From assembly GCA_031763025.1 (NCBI GenBank), contig JASSKH010000005.1:4296092-4360091 (forward strand): a stretch of 64,000 bases of DNA, in the 5' to 3' direction. The first letter of the stretch is position 1; every line of letters begins with the position of its first letter. The stretch is from Macrocystis pyrifera (taxonomy: Eukaryota; Sar; Phaeophyceae; Laminariales; Laminariaceae). A model generated the notes under the pieces. The model saw only the letters and a program-made list of their open reading frames with translations, did no database searches and was not told the origin of the DNA. The translations under genes and the position numbers were made by a program. Shown piece by piece: positions 1 through 12,355 of this stretch.

Positions 1-299
1 TTCTCTGGAGGGTCAGAAATAAGGCTGTTGGTCAGAACTGGGGCCAGAAATAGTGGATCTTGGAGGATTTTTGATGAAAAATCACGATGTCCTCAGAACT
101 GGAAATATAGACGAACAGTCCAACGACGACTCTGGAGAAACGGAAAAGTGTTCGAGAAAGCTCTCGGAAAACTAAGGGGGGCATCCTGAGGAGTCTACCG
201 GTGTTTTTGACAGTCTCGTTGAGTAAATCGCGGGTTTTCGGTAAAAAAGCCAGTTCTGAGACCACTTCAAATTTTTTCCCATAATAGTTGGTCTACTAG
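1..299. other. Unassigned sequence at window start
   Basis: I recognise no gene. The short ORF on the minus strand has no family resemblance. The stretch ends at a long microsatellite. Confidence 0.5.
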
Positions 300-328
300 T
301 AGTAGTAATAATAATAATAATTATTATA

Positions 329-376
<48 letters not shown>

Positions 377-562
377 GTAGTAATAATAGTAATAACAGTA
401 ATAATACTAGTAATAATAATGATAATAATATTTTAATAGTAATAATCATAATAGTAGTAGTAGTAGTAGTGGTAGTGGTAGTGGTAGTGGTAGTAGTAGT
501 AGTAGTAGTAGTGCTAGTAGTAGTGCTAGTAGTAGTGCTAGTAGTAGTGCTAGTAGTAGTGC

Positions 563-598
<36 letters not shown>
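300..598. repeat. Trinucleotide microsatellite, AAT then GTA/GTG units
   Basis: The left part is mostly AAT/ATT-type triplets and the right part mostly GTA with GTG and GCT interruptions at regular spacing. Interrupted units near 515-570 (GTAGTAGTGCTA) form a 15-bp higher-order repeat. Long ORFs across it (poly-Val on +, poly-Thr/Leu on -) are artefacts of the triplet repeat. Confidence 0.95.
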
Positions 599-609
599 GA
601 GGCAAGGCG

Positions 610-1330
610 GTTTTTCGCGTGTGCCGAGTGCACCCGATCGTATTCACGCCCTCGACTTCACCAACCCCACTATCATAACTGATCCTGAACTCGGATGGTC
701 GTATACGGATAACCTGTAACCACAAACACGTCAACGAGCAGTCTGTAATACCGGTTATGCCCTTGCCGACTATTAGTCGTGATGACCTACCGTACGTTCA
801 TATCTAGAAGGCGCGCACGCGTTCAGTACGGTGAATTTAAATGGTGGATTTCCCCAGTGCTCCATTCACGAAGACTCCATTCCCCTGAGGGAAGTATCTA
901 CACAATCGGGCAACTGGGAGTGGCCGGATATGCCGATTGGCCTTGCGTCGAGCCCGCGGTGGTTCCAATCGCTTATGTTGCGGGTGTGTGAAGTCCTGGA
1001 GCGCCTCTGCGTAGACGAACCAGAGTGTTTTTCGAAAAAAGTTTGCGAGAATGTCAGTGATCTACGCAAATTCTTCGAACGGCTCACCATTTTTTATATG
1101 AAACTAGTGCCTAAGAAATCGTGCCTGGAGATGAAAACAGTGAGCCGTTGGCGGCACAGAGTAACCGCCGAAGGTATATCACCCGATCCTGACAAGGCAG
1201 AAGCGTTGCTGTAACTGCCGATGCCTGCGAACGTTGGTCAGCTGCGCTCCCTCTTGGGGGAGCTGACTTACTGCCGGAAAATCTTGGCAAGAAGGGCAGC
1301 CGAGACAAAGACTCCAAATGCCCTACTAAC
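610..1330 (+). pseudogene. Reverse transcriptase remnant (Ty3/gypsy)
   Basis: Scattered over frames are an N-terminal RT stretch around 640-770 resembling the usual DGRIR..N.K.VN region, a fingers/palm stretch around 840-1000, and the connection region around 1100-1330 with the typical HRVTAEGISPDPDKAEALL signature and the LRSLLGE-like segment after it. The catalytic YxDD box is lost: the equivalent place (about 1005-1030) reads CVDEPECFSK. Stops and frameshifts occur about every 100 codons or less, so no product is expected. Confidence 0.8.
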
Positions 1331-1399
1331 ATAAGGCGTGGAACTTGAGTGGCCGCTTGAACATACTCAAATAGTACAAGCAATACTGGAGCAGCTGTC

Positions 1400-1830
1400 G
1401 ACTCCAAAAGTGCTGACGTTCCCAAATTGTGCCTCCACCATTGCAGGTGATCGTCTGTTCCACCTGATCACGGACGCGTCAGTGGACGTGTCAGGCGCGG
1501 TGGTGTAGCAAGATCAGAAAGACGGTACGACACGTCTCATATGTGTGTTTCAGCCAATCTACACTTGCGAACGAGCGAAATTGGAGCGCCACAGACGTAA
1601 AGTATGCAGCGCCAAATTTTATCCATAGCGAAAAATCGGCAACTGTTTTGTGGTATGCCCTTAATCTCAGTAAGTGACCACCAACCACTGAAAAATCTGG
1701 AGAGTATGACAACAGAAGTCGCCGAGTACAACGATGATTTGGATTTCTAAGCGTGTACAAAAAAAAACTAGTTTACAGACCGGGAAGACTGAACGAAAAT
1801 GCAGACCTCATGTCCCACCTGTCATCACCG
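1400..1830 (+). pseudogene. RNase H remnant (Ty3/gypsy)
   Basis: A stretch at about 1455-1500 reads LITDASVDVSGAVV, the usual first catalytic Asp region of the retroelement RNase H. At 1675-1700 the SDHQPLKN-like motif can be traced in broken form. At 1753-1830 the C-terminal signature YRPGRLNENADLMSHLSS is intact. The domain is broken by stops and frame changes. Confidence 0.75.
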
Positions 1831-2494
1831 GTGATCCAAGAAGCCAACAATGTTAACCTGCATCTGACCGATCCCAGGGATATCGATGTTTGTTCCACAG
1901 ATGCCAGGGGTGTACAGCCGCGACTTAGGAGTCGGACGGGTTCCAACTTGGGTGGGCTCGAGCGCCCAAAATGATTTTGTTGTGGTAGGGGAGATAGGGC
2001 ACAGAGCGGCACCACGAAAAACGGACAAACATGCGCAGCTGCTTCGGCACGTGGTGCAGTGTGACCGAGAGTGTGAACGAAAACGGATAGCCGCACCAGA
2101 GAGTAAGAACGATCATGTGATACGAGATGAGAACCCTTTGTGTGTTCCGGACGAGAGTGTACTACTCAGCGGCCAGATTGAACCTGGTTTATTGTTGTGT
2201 GCGAGTCCGACGGCTGTCGAAGGTAGCGAGGTTTGGCACTCAAGGTTGAGACAGGATGTGGCGGGAATAAACCCTGAAAGAGGAGGCAGTAGTGCAAGAG
2301 AAACAGCAGGTACTAGCCAGATCGATAGCGCAGCTAGACTGTCGGAAATTTCGGCGGGAGAATTCGATAGCAAAATAGAATGAGAATTTGGGAAACCTTA
2401 TTCCAGGCAAGCGCTAAAGATTGGGCAGAGGCCCAACTAAAAGACGACACGGTCAGTTTAGTGATGACGTGCATAGAAAACGATACCTCCAACA

Positions 2495-3420
2495 GTGAAA
2501 TATCCGAGGAAGGTTTGGATCCGGGAATTAACCTGCAGGAAGTTAAACGTTGTGTCCCAAGGGGAAATAATCGAACTATTTGTACGACGCCCATCGCGTG
2601 CTCCCGCTGACCGCGCAGATATAACCCCCGGACAGTACGAAAGACTGCTTGGAGACGAGCCGGTGAGAACCTATGTGCTGCTGCTGCTGCTGCTGCTGAG
2701 ACCCTGGGTAGTGGACTGTATTAACAAAGGGGCAGTTCACGTGGGAGAGAAGATGACACTCAGGTTGTTACAGAGATTTTATTTCTGGATCGAAATGGCT
2801 GAAAGCGTTAGGTGGTGGATTAGACGATGCTATGCTTGTCGGGCCAGCGAAAGTACTAGACAAACCGTGCGATGGCCTCTAATGTTGTTGCCGCTACCTA
2901 GTAGACCTGGACAGATGGTGTCTTTTGACCCGTTGAGAATGTTGCCGACAACGGCCATGGGAACAAAAAACGTCTTTTTGGTAGTGGATTCGTTCGGCCG
3001 CCACGCGAGCGCATACGCCATAACGAAGGGCGAAAATAACACGGAGGTTGTGCCGGGTGGTTGGTAAATTATTGTATCCTGTGGGACCGCGGCGCAGAAT
3101 TTGTGTCGAAGGTGTGCCGGAGAGGTTTCAACGTGTTAGTTTGGTGGTAAAATACAAGTTCATACCATCCACAGACAAACGGCATGTTAGAGAGACTGAA
3201 CCGTACCTTGTTCCAAACGTTGTCGTATCTCATTACGGATGTCCAGAATATTGACACGAGATGTCACTGCACGCCAAACCCGTACACAACGACAACTCAA
3301 GAAGAGGAACAGGATTAGCACCTAATGAAGTTCACATATGCCGGTACCCGACGTTGCCATTGACTATATTAGAGGATAGCGGTATGAAGAGTCACTAGAG
3401 TGCAAAACGAAATCAGCTTG
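2495..3420 (+). pseudogene. Integrase remnant (Ty3/gypsy)
   Basis: The open stretch 2495-3067 carries the zinc-binding region (RFYFWIEMAESVRWWIRRC..C) followed by the start of the catalytic core, with SFDPLRML in place of the usual D-x-xGPL and the VFLVVDSFGR strand after it. A CTG microsatellite (about 2675-2698) interrupts the region before the zinc finger. The second half of the core continues in other frames from 3050 to about 3420. The catalytic triad is not intact in any frame. Confidence 0.75.
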
Positions 3421-3745
3421 ACTATCTAGAGTGGATGCGGGACGGGCAAGTACGCGCATTTTTTTTTGTGCGAGAACAGGACCGGGTGACGAAAGCAAAA
3501 CATCAAGCTGCGAACGAAAAAATCGATGCCATCATGAACAATCGGTCGAGAGTTAAAAACGGAAGGTTAGACTTGGCTATGCTACGACCACAGCACTATC
3601 ACCGGAGGAGGAAAACACGTACACAAACCAACGGAAGATAGTTCAGAACAGAAAGCTTTTGGACAAATCAGCAAACTGACACACTGTTGGACCGGCCCGT
3701 ACAAGGTGCTACACGTAGGTCCCGGGGAGTAGGAAGCTAATACTA

Positions 3746-4111
3746 TTGGATATTCACCCGGATGAGCCCGGACGTCGGACAAAGGCCAAAGGATGGGTAC
3801 GCCGATGCAAGAAGTGTTTTAATACCCACAACGGAGCGACCGCAACCAGATGTTTGCAATGGACCGTGAGCAATTACGTGCTAAACAAATGCTCCGAAAT
3901 GTATCGACCGTTCCGCCTAAACACAGACGATGTGAACGTAGAGCTAGAGACTCACCGAGTAACACCCCGCAAGATGACAAAATATCGTTTGAGAACGGGG
4001 CTAGGTGCTAAGATTGCAGAGAAATACCTCGCGTATTGGGACAGGATAGAGTCATCCACATGGGAGCATGAACACGCAGTGGAATATTGGGCGAAAGAAC
4101 CTGTTCAGTAG
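3746..4111 (+). pseudogene. Integrase C-terminus with chromodomain
   Basis: This 121-codon open stretch ends in a chromodomain-like segment: LETHRVTPRK, a basic strand, then EKYLAYWDRIESSTWEHEHA and a short helix ending in EYW. In Ty3/gypsy chromoviruses a chromodomain here targets integration to modified histones. The fragment is out of frame with the integrase core upstream, so it is a relic. The next 350 bp contain another partly open stretch (4192-4470) that may be a further C-terminal part, but I do not recognise it. Confidence 0.7.
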
Positions 4112-4508
4112 GGAGGAGGGAAAGCAAAATGTCGACAGCACAGAGTTCAGGGAGCTAGAGACCTAGTGCCCGCGAAAAAGGCGAGAGACATGTGCTGCCG
4201 GTAGATCTTGTGCGTTGTGACACAACATCCGGCATAGATGTTTCAACGACCCAAACATGTTTGCAGCTGTCACGAGCGGGGGGGGTAGCGAAGGACGCGG
4301 AGAGCAAGAAACTACCACACACAATCAGAATGCGGGACCTGGGAAAGCGATACAACGTACATCTGTCCAAGGCCACACTAATCACCGTGGTGAATGGGCG
4401 AGGGTGGTGGTGCTGGCACGTACACCGGAGGGCGAGGAGTACCAAGAACTACACACCATCGTTGGGTTAAGGTCGGCCTTGGGGGAGGGGGAGTTAAACT
4501 TAAGGTGA

Positions 4509-7069
4509 AAATATAAGTATGGATCAAGAGTTTTCCCATCACTTTTATATAGCACTGTAAGGGGGTTGGAGTAGGCAACTACTTCGATGTCAGGTGTGAC
4601 ATTGAGGAGGGTAGTCTATAAACAAGAATTAAATAATCAGAGTTACCAGAACATGATAGTTTCTACTGTTTTAAAGAAAAGCCATTACCATTGAAAGAAG
4701 GAGATCAAGATACATAAACATAATCCGATTTTTTTTTTGCCAAGGTTAATTTAGCATGTTTTCTGGGGAGCGGGATATATGGTTTGTTTCCTAGCTTAGT
4801 TTGCACGTGTTTGACAGGGGGGCGGGATTTTTTTCGGAGCTTCCCTACTGAAAGCTGGCATGGAAACAGAGGATTTTCGTATTTTGTTTCTGGGGTTTCC
4901 ACCCTTTTAATTCTGTTTTTTTTTTTCAGGATATTAACTAGAAATCAAAACCTGTGAAAAACTGAGTGTTGTTCCAGCGCATGCTCTTGACATGTCGACG
5001 GTGGATCAGGGTGGGCTATTGTTGTGAGGTTGGAATTCCATAATATCGAGTATCATTATAATGCGGGACATAGGGGATACAGTCAGGGCTGAGGGGCGGG
5101 GGCACAAAGGCAGGCCAGAGGAACGACTACTCTGTGACTACGTTCAACGCCAACATGCTGTAAGAAGAAAGTCAGTAGAACAGCGGATACTGATAATACT
5201 GGGGTAGGAGAAGTCAGAGCAGTATAAGTGGACAGGGAAATAGGAGTTTAGGACACACGGAGCAAAGCCCTGTTGATAACGAGGTACGTTCGCGATATGC
5301 CGTTGAGATATAGACTCACAGCAGCAAGCTGATAGACCGGGGTCCAGCAGATGAGCAGATAGTGGGAGGTTGATGAAGGACAACTTGAGCACGCACTATG
5401 ACTCATGTAGGACTAAGAGCGACCATCTCGTGCTGCATTACTAGTAAACGTATGTACGTAGACACAGATGGGACAGCCCCTTCTGGTCAGTGTTCGGTTT
5501 TCCCTCCTATTCCAGCATGCTGGGTACCAGGAGTAAACATCATTTTCACACATTTTCCTCTCTCATCCCTTGATCCGGGCCACTGTTCTCTGTCCACTCC
5601 AAACCAAACAAACTCTGACGCCCCCCCCCTTCAATCTATCAGCGAGGACGGCTACCAACGCCCCCCTTTTCCTTACAGGAGTTGAAGGGAGTTCCGCGTT
5701 ATTTTCGTTGCTTTAGTTACTGAAGATGTAAAAATACTTTGCCCCGCAAACAATTCAGCAAACAATCTGGAAACAAATATTGCATCATGCATCTTAGGCT
5801 GAATGGGCATTGCGGCATATATGAAAACACGTTGAGTCGAGCGAACTCATCATTATCATCGGGTACATTGACTATCATCATCCCCAGCAGCATACCTTCA
5901 CAGCTATTTCTCGTAGAAAATTCTTTCCACTCTTCTTCCACTTCTCCATGATCATGAAGACCCTCACGAGCAGCGACGACAACGACGCAACACTGTACCA
6001 AGAAGCAGAGGAGCCTCCAGCAATACGCGCAACAGTGGGCATTTCTCAATGTCTTTCTCATTGTGCTCTCTGGGGAAGGTTTAGCTATCTTTCGAGTACG
6101 CATCAAGCATACACGCACACAATGCTGAATATACTACACAGAGTTCAGTATAGCGCTGGGCATCATTACATGCACGTGTACGTCCACAGTTTCTCTTCGG
6201 TTATATTTTTCGATTTCTTACCCTAGAATCGTTGAGGGGGCGAAGTATGGTGGTATCATGTATTTAAATCAGACTTTTTTTTACGCTTTCGTTTCTGGGA
6301 TATTACTCGCTGGTGAACAAAATGGCACCACGAGGATATTTCGTGCTAGAATTACGCCCGATCTATTGCTGTACTATCAAATACTTATTTCGAGTACTTA
6401 CGCACACTTTCAAGACTGGATAGTACGCCTTTTGACTGTCCTGGGCGAGCGTCCACGGATTTCTACTTCTTCTATTTCATGTTGCTCCAGGTATCAACTC
6501 AGGGAGCGCGTTGGGCACACAGCAGACGGGTTCGCGCTTCCTTTTTCAGGTCACGTACACCTCGCTGGTATTCACGTATTCACACAACGATTTGTTTTCA
6601 TGTTTGACCGTGTCTATACTACTGTAGGTACTAGAATTCATACGAGTGATCAATAGTACATACACAGGTGTATACACGTCCCTGTTTTCTCAAGTGTACC
6701 TTCAGCTGTCCGCTGTTGATCGCCGGACGATTGGGTGTAAATACATGCTGATACATAGTAGTTCAACGTTAGATTCGTCTTGAGGTATACACCCGCCGAA
6801 GTTCTCATGTTTTGCAGGTATAACGTGCTCTTTTTCTTATCTCTATTTTCGTAGCATCCGATTGAGGGGGCGCGTTGCAATAGAGCAGACGATATTTTAG
6901 GCCTTTATTTCGCAGGTTATGACTCGGTGGTCATGGATAACCACGATTAGCTTTTGTGACATGAATACACCCATATTGCGACAGCTCTTACACGGACCGA
7001 TCACTTTGATATTACATTCGCATATACTGATTTCAATGTTGCCGTCCGGTGTTTCTCAATACTTGGTAA
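4509..7069. other. Intergenic; nothing recognised
   Basis: Only short unsupported ORFs are present (longest 133 codons on the minus strand at 5717-6118 and 132 codons on + at 6258-6656). None shows a family motif or consistent codon bias. Pyrimidine-rich stretches occur near 5570-5680. I see no repeats that recur elsewhere in the window. Confidence 0.5.
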
Positions 7070-8140
7070 ATGAGTAGAAGCTTCCATTCGACTTCCATTT
7101 GAGACCCAAAACTTCCTTTCAAAACCCAAATGGAAGTGGAAGGGAAATCAAATGGAAGATTTGGAAGTCGAATGGAAGTTTGGAAGTTGAATGGATTCGA
7201 ATGGAAGCTAGATGGAAGTTGATGGAAATAGTCGGAAGTGGATTGGAAGTAGATGGAAACTTGCATGCACTTCCATGAAGGTTTTCACTTTACGAGCTAG
7301 TGGAAGCTACTAGTGGAAGCTTCCACAGCCATGCCCGGTGGAAGCTTGGTCGAGCTTCCACTAAGCTTCCATACACCCTGATATAGTCCCATCTACTTCC
7401 ACCTATTTCCACCTAGCTTCCATTCGACTTCCGTTCGAAGTCCAAAACTTCCATCTGACTCATATTTTCAAGGAAACTCTCATGTGGGTCCGTAATCGTC
7501 GGAAACAGAGCAGGCCCCTGCTTGCCTCTCCTGATCCCAACCGGACTTGATCCCATCCAGATTTGATCATATTGGGAACCTCGCTCCCACCCACAAGGTG
7601 CAGAAATGTAACTAGCCCTCCGCAAGAGCCGGCGGAGGTCGTGAACGCAAAGCGCGAACCATCAACGGTATTAAATCGTCGAACGCTCAAACATCGTTTG
7701 ATGAGAGTGAATGGAAGTTATTGCGGACGTAGATGGAAGAAGTTTCCGTACGAATAAAGGCCAAGTGGAAGTTCTGTAAGCTTACTGGAAATGAATGGAC
7801 TTGGGGTAGAAGTAGATGAAAGTCGTGCTTGCATATAGAAGTAGACGGAATCTTGTACGGGCGTGAATAGAAGTTACCGCAGAAATTCATGCAACTTCAT
7901 CTTTCATGGACTTCTATTTTGCTTACGTGGGAGCTTGAATTTGGAAAATTCCATCTGCTTTCATCCAAACTGCCATGTGTTCCACTTCACCTTCCATCTA
8001 CTTCCATTTAACTTCCATTGAACCTCCATTTGGAGGTCATTTGGAAGCTGCACATCCATTCGGAAGTAATTTAGAAGTCGAATGGAAGTTTTCAAAGTTG
8101 AATGGAAGTCGAAGGGAAAATTCCATTTTACTTCCACCCA
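7070..8140. repeat. Degenerate self-complementary block built on a GGAAGT/ACTTCC motif
   Basis: The heptamer TGGAAGT and close variants, and its complement ACTTCCA, recur dozens of times on both strands in 7070-7460 and 7700-8140, with a less repetitive centre. Both orientations are interleaved, so either strand could fold into long imperfect hairpins. ORFs inside it are motif translations. It resembles foldback-type repeat DNA more than a simple tandem satellite. Confidence 0.8.
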
Positions 8141-8640
8141 TTTATCATATAATGAGGTTGACGCCAATTCTGCCGGTGCCATCGCGCAGGACTAAATATG
8201 GTGTAGTACCATTGTTCATTATGAGCACCAGGTTTCTACACCGTAAGCGATACGCTAGCTACTGACTTACGGGCGCGTGTCAGCATATTGACGTTGAGAT
8301 CAATGCGAACATAGTGTGATGTGCAGTCACTAGGGACGGATACGAGTATACGCATACTTTGATTTGGATATTCGGGTAAAAGCCATATGCGGAGACATTC
8401 CGAGCCGGTCTCACTCGTAGTACGGTCTACGGCATATGCAACGCATCGCCATCAGTAACGATGCTGAAAACGTGTTAGAACGATACTACAACGTTGTATA
8501 GAACATTGGCAGTACGGGCTACGGCAGAATACACCTACTCGTAATATGGGCATCGTCCCGGATGACCAGGCGAAGGTCAGCCCTACCTCGCTCACTCTTA
8601 CTCCACTCCATTCCTCGCTCTTCTCTTTTTTCCACACTTT
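8141..8640. other. Intergenic; nothing recognised
   Basis: No supported coding sequence. The stretch 8175-8190 resembles part of the small ORF at 8733, which may reflect a short duplication. Confidence 0.4.
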
Positions 8641-8732
8641 CTTCTCTATTTCGTTTCCACAATGACCATATAAAAGGCCCATTTCAAACCACCTTATTTC
8701 TTCTTCTTCATCACTGACCTGCACAGACACCA
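8640..8732 (+). promoter_or_regulatory. Candidate core promoter with TATA box
   Basis: ATATAAAAGG lies at about 8670-8679, preceded by a pyrimidine-rich stretch and followed by a second one. An ATG in a good context (CACGATGCC) follows about 55 bp further on. This arrangement fits a TATA-dependent RNA polymerase II promoter, but transcription is inferred only. Confidence 0.35.
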
Positions 8733-8876
8733 CGATGCCACCTCTGTCTTCTCTGTTTACAGAGACAGAACCTCGAAACGTATTCGTTCAAGGTGGAGAT
8801 CTAAAAATACCGGCAGTGCCATCGGTAGGACGTAAAACTGATGTAACCTCTCGCCCGCATCTGAGGCAAACGTAAA
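8733..8876 (+). CDS. Small hypothetical ORF or first exon downstream of a TATA box
   Basis: An ATG at 8733 opens 47 codons ending in TAA near 8876. The product begins MPPLSSLFTETEPRNVF and has no hydrophobic segment, cysteines or recognised motif. The support is its position below a TATA box and pyrimidine-rich leader; without that it would be ignored. It could be the first exon of a longer gene, but I find no convincing downstream exon. Its MPP start resembles the start of the ORF at 16328. Confidence 0.25.
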
Positions 8877-9157
8877 AAACAACATTCCAGTCCGACAGGC
8901 AAGGGAGAACAAGTCGTTCTCATCTAGACGAGTCAAAACAAAAATGGCATATTCAGCCGGCGACAGTGACGCACCTTTCCGATGTGAGCAGTTCCTATTT
9001 ATATTCCTAATCTCCGTGCGGTGAGGTCGAATATAAAATAGCGCGACAGCACGACGTATCGCCGACATCCAGTATTTTGTTTCCGTACGGTACGCACTTG
9101 AACTGTTTACGCAGGGTACTACTTTCTGCCCTTGACTATACAGTACAGTATTGATCT

Positions 9158-9645
9158 TTAGCCTAAGGCAGCCGCGAACACGGCAGTGGCGGTAGCGACG
9201 ATCGACCAGCTGAACCCCCCCCCCCCCACGGCTAGAAGGGGCGAAGAACCGTCAGAGCTGTCATCCTCGTCGGTAGATGCTTCGCTGTCACCGGTAGATG
9301 TATCGCTGTAGTCGGTAGAGGACGGCTCTGAGCATGTGGCCACCATGTACGACCCCACGCCGAAAATTGACGCCGAACAGCTACTAGATTCAGCTGCAGA
9401 GGCCAATAAGAAGCCGGAAGAGCAGGTGGTGTCCGATGGGTTGTATAAGACACTTGATAGCACACCGTTGATGCAGCGTAGCGCTTGATAATAAGAGGAA
9501 GAAACGATGCAGTTGTCAATCCCGTATGCTTCAAGGACTTCTGACATGCTATACTGCACGGGTTCGCCTCTGGCTGTGCTGCAGCCCACATCCGCGTAGA
9601 AAGTGGCTTCCATCATCCAGTCCGTTAGAATGGTCCAATCGGGCT
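9158..9645 (-). CDS. Last exon of a secreted cysteine-rich, probably GPI-anchored protein
   Basis: The minus-strand reading frame begins after a strong splice acceptor: pyrimidine-rich DNA ending CCCCCTGTACAG at 9646. The exon encodes a module starting EPDWTILTDW, then ATFYADVGC, QYSMSEV and SDTTC, with six or more spaced cysteines. A Ser/Asp/Thr-rich stalk and a hydrophobic C-terminal tail (WSIVATATAVFAAAL) follow, which together look like a GPI-attachment signal. It is about one third identical by eye to the last exon at 61084-61565, and both start in phase 1 after the same type of acceptor. Upstream exons were not found. A run of C at about 9217-9229 codes for glycines and is a frameshift risk. 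The molecular function is unknown. Confidence 0.7.
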
Positions 9646-10652
9646 CTGTACAGGGGGAATAGGCAGCAACAGAAGAAGCAGCAGCAGTAGAATTACCACA
9701 AGCGCTGCGTCTCGTGTTTTGTATGTTGAAACCGTACACTATAACTATTATAATGATCCACAGTGTACCGGAACGTGGGTGCTGTTTTACTTTACTCGTA
9801 AGTGTGGAGGGGTCGTAACATGCCGAAATAAAATCACCCGCTTATTGCCTGTCTCACATCTGGTACCTGGTGTAGCTCAAACTCTATAACTACTGTGTCT
9901 CTTTCTACTGTACCTCAAGCGTGCTTGATATAAAATGTACCGCCTGCCCTGCTTGACACGCGCCAGAGATCACTCTGTCGAAATAAATGCATGGACCGTT
10001 GGCTCTTCATATTCATACGTGAAAGGTCCTTATAGTAGTGCCTAGAAGGTTAGCACGTACTGTACGTAGCAACACTCAACACAGACTTTCGTGTGGACTT
10101 ACACTTGTATTCGCGCGTGCTTCGACGCTTCGCGCGTGTTTCGACGCTCAACATATGTCGGTGAAATACACTTGACACTTCAATAAGTCTACATTTAACC
10201 ACACAATTACATCCGAACGCATAATTACATACCAGGTATCTCGTATACCCGACGAAGAATGGTGAGTAGAATATGATCTAAAGCAATACCGACACGTCGT
10301 ATGCACTAAGACTGTGCGCGGAGTGATGAAGACCGCGCACTGTTTCCTAAGAGCTGTGTTTTATTGTCAATAACGCAAGCTCACACCGGCACTCGAGCCA
10401 ATTAGGGCCGAGATGAAGATGCTACGAGGTGGTGCCTATCGAGGCAGCTGCGAAATACTCGCACAGGCACATGAGCCGACTGGCAGCGAGTTTGAGGTAA
10501 CAGCATGACTCTTGACAAATGACCAGGGTGTATGTATGGTTTTGGTGTAAATGCGTGTGCGGTGTAACTGACAATTTTCAAACACCCTTACGACTCTTGA
10601 ACGATATTCCACGACGTAGCAGCAGCGGCAGCAACACTAGTACATTAGTATA

Positions 10653-10756
10653 TCGGTACAGGTTGATTCGTAGAACGAGTGCACGAAGACTTGTATCCAA
10701 TTAATCGGTACAGGTTTATTCGTAGTACGAGTGCACGAAGACTTGTATCCAATTAT
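10653..10756. repeat. 52-bp tandem duplication
   Basis: The unit beginning TCGGTACAGGTT at 10653 is repeated from 10705 with only a few mismatches, ending with the shared ACTTGTATCCAATTA. Confidence 0.9.
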
Positions 10757-12355
10757 CCTGTTTATTTGTGACAACGTGAAATCCCAAAGTGTTTACGAGC
10801 CTATTTATTAAAGTTCTGCGCATGTGTCGCCTACGGGAAGGGGTGAAGGGGTTGAGTGGTTGAGAGATTTCCTGCGATCATCATGGCAGTTATTATCGTG
10901 AGCGTTAGGGGTAGAGACACTGTCAAGCGTTTGGAACGCCGATGGCACACATGCTGCGGAGAGGGGGGAGCGGGTGCTTGGCAGATAGCAACATTACGTT
11001 TGACGTCAACGTCCGTGTCACTATTGAACCTTAGATAGATTATCGTGATGACATGCGTGATGTTGATGTAGAAACTTGTTTTTAGCTATCAAATCGTGTG
11101 CATGGTGCGTTGGTCTGCTGGGGCTGTTTTTTAGTTTGGTGCATCACGCAGCTGCGTACCAGCATGTGTGTGCGCGCGCTTATCCTTGCTGTCTACTCGC
11201 TGGCTGGTGCTTATTCTAGTGTCGAAGTCGATCGTCAACCTATCTATGGTCTCTACGTATATACAGAGAGCAGTACAGTAGTGGTAAGCAAGTTTTCGGT
11301 TTTGCGGGAATAAAAGAAAACAGAACGTCGACAGCAAAACGATACAATCCATCCCACTGCTGTTGTTGGTGTGTATTTATTTGAGGTGCGCCTGCTCCCT
11401 TGACTGCGGTCGGTACGAAATGATCAAACCTCGTCGTAAAAAAAGTATGCTGCTGTACGATACCTACCCGGTATGACACCGTAAAACCTACAGCAGGTAT
11501 AATGTCGCTACACGGCAGTAGTCCTGCACCCGTGAGAGCCATTACTGATAAATATACCCATGATGATCCTCAGTCTGATCCGATCCGTTTTTCGTCGGCG
11601 GATCTCTCCCGCCTCTGACGGTCTCTCCGCGCGTTTTCTTCGACGGGGCGTGCCCTCTCCATGCCTGAACTGCCCGGCGTCGGAGGATCCGCCTGCTCAG
11701 CGCCGTAGCGCCCGCGCGAAGCCTTGACATTGAAATCTACGAAGGAGTATCTAAAATCTCTACCCTGTCAGTGGTTTGGCCCGTGGTCGACGGGGTGTAT
11801 ACATTCGCGTAGTTCTTTCCGACACTTCCTCTCCGACCTCCGGCCCATGGAGAGGGCCAGACAACCGGCTGGCGTCGCCATTGTCGGGGCCTGCGCGGGT
11901 GGCTGTATCTGAGACATCGATGGAACGCCCCGATGGCACATGCCACCCAGGCTTACTGTAGTTGAGAACTGCTATCCACAAACACCTCGAGCCATATATA
12001 TATAAAAAGCTAGGCATCAAAGCAGCAGCAGCAACAACAGCAGCAGCTCATCTCCGGAAAATCACTCACATTTAGAACCATACCATACTAAAACTCAACA
12101 ACACTCAATCAATATATAAATATTTGTAAAATCAAAAGGTTTCGACATGTTGCAACGTCATATCATTCTCCGTTGTTCGGGTTATATAGTAGTGTCACAG
12201 TGCGCAGAATGATTATTCATGTTGTCCTGTTGACCCGGGCAGCATCCAGGGGAGCCACTGGCCTATATCTTTGACAAGGAATTACATACAGAATACGCGC
12301 GTTCGGCTTATCATAACACTTGTAAAATTCAGTAAAAATCGAATTCAGACGAGAC

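Larger units (their letters stand above)
600..4500 (+). mobile_element. Decayed Ty3/gypsy retrotransposon pol remnant with chromodomain
   Basis: Fragments of one pol polyprotein occur in the right order on the + strand: RT (about 600-1330), RNase H (about 1400-1830), integrase (about 2590-3420) and a C-terminal chromodomain (about 3960-4110). Each lies in several frames separated by stops. The integrase-then-chromodomain order places it with chromovirus-like Ty3/gypsy elements. No gag, protease or LTR pair is recognisable. The left end starts directly beside the microsatellite, so the 5' half is lost or unalignable. A purine run near 4480-4492 may be the old polypurine tract. It is a different family from the large element at 24201-38079. 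Confidence 0.85.

Noticed and set aside
324..734. Poly-Thr/Leu and poly-Val ORFs
   Set aside because: Translations of the trinucleotide microsatellite at 300-598.
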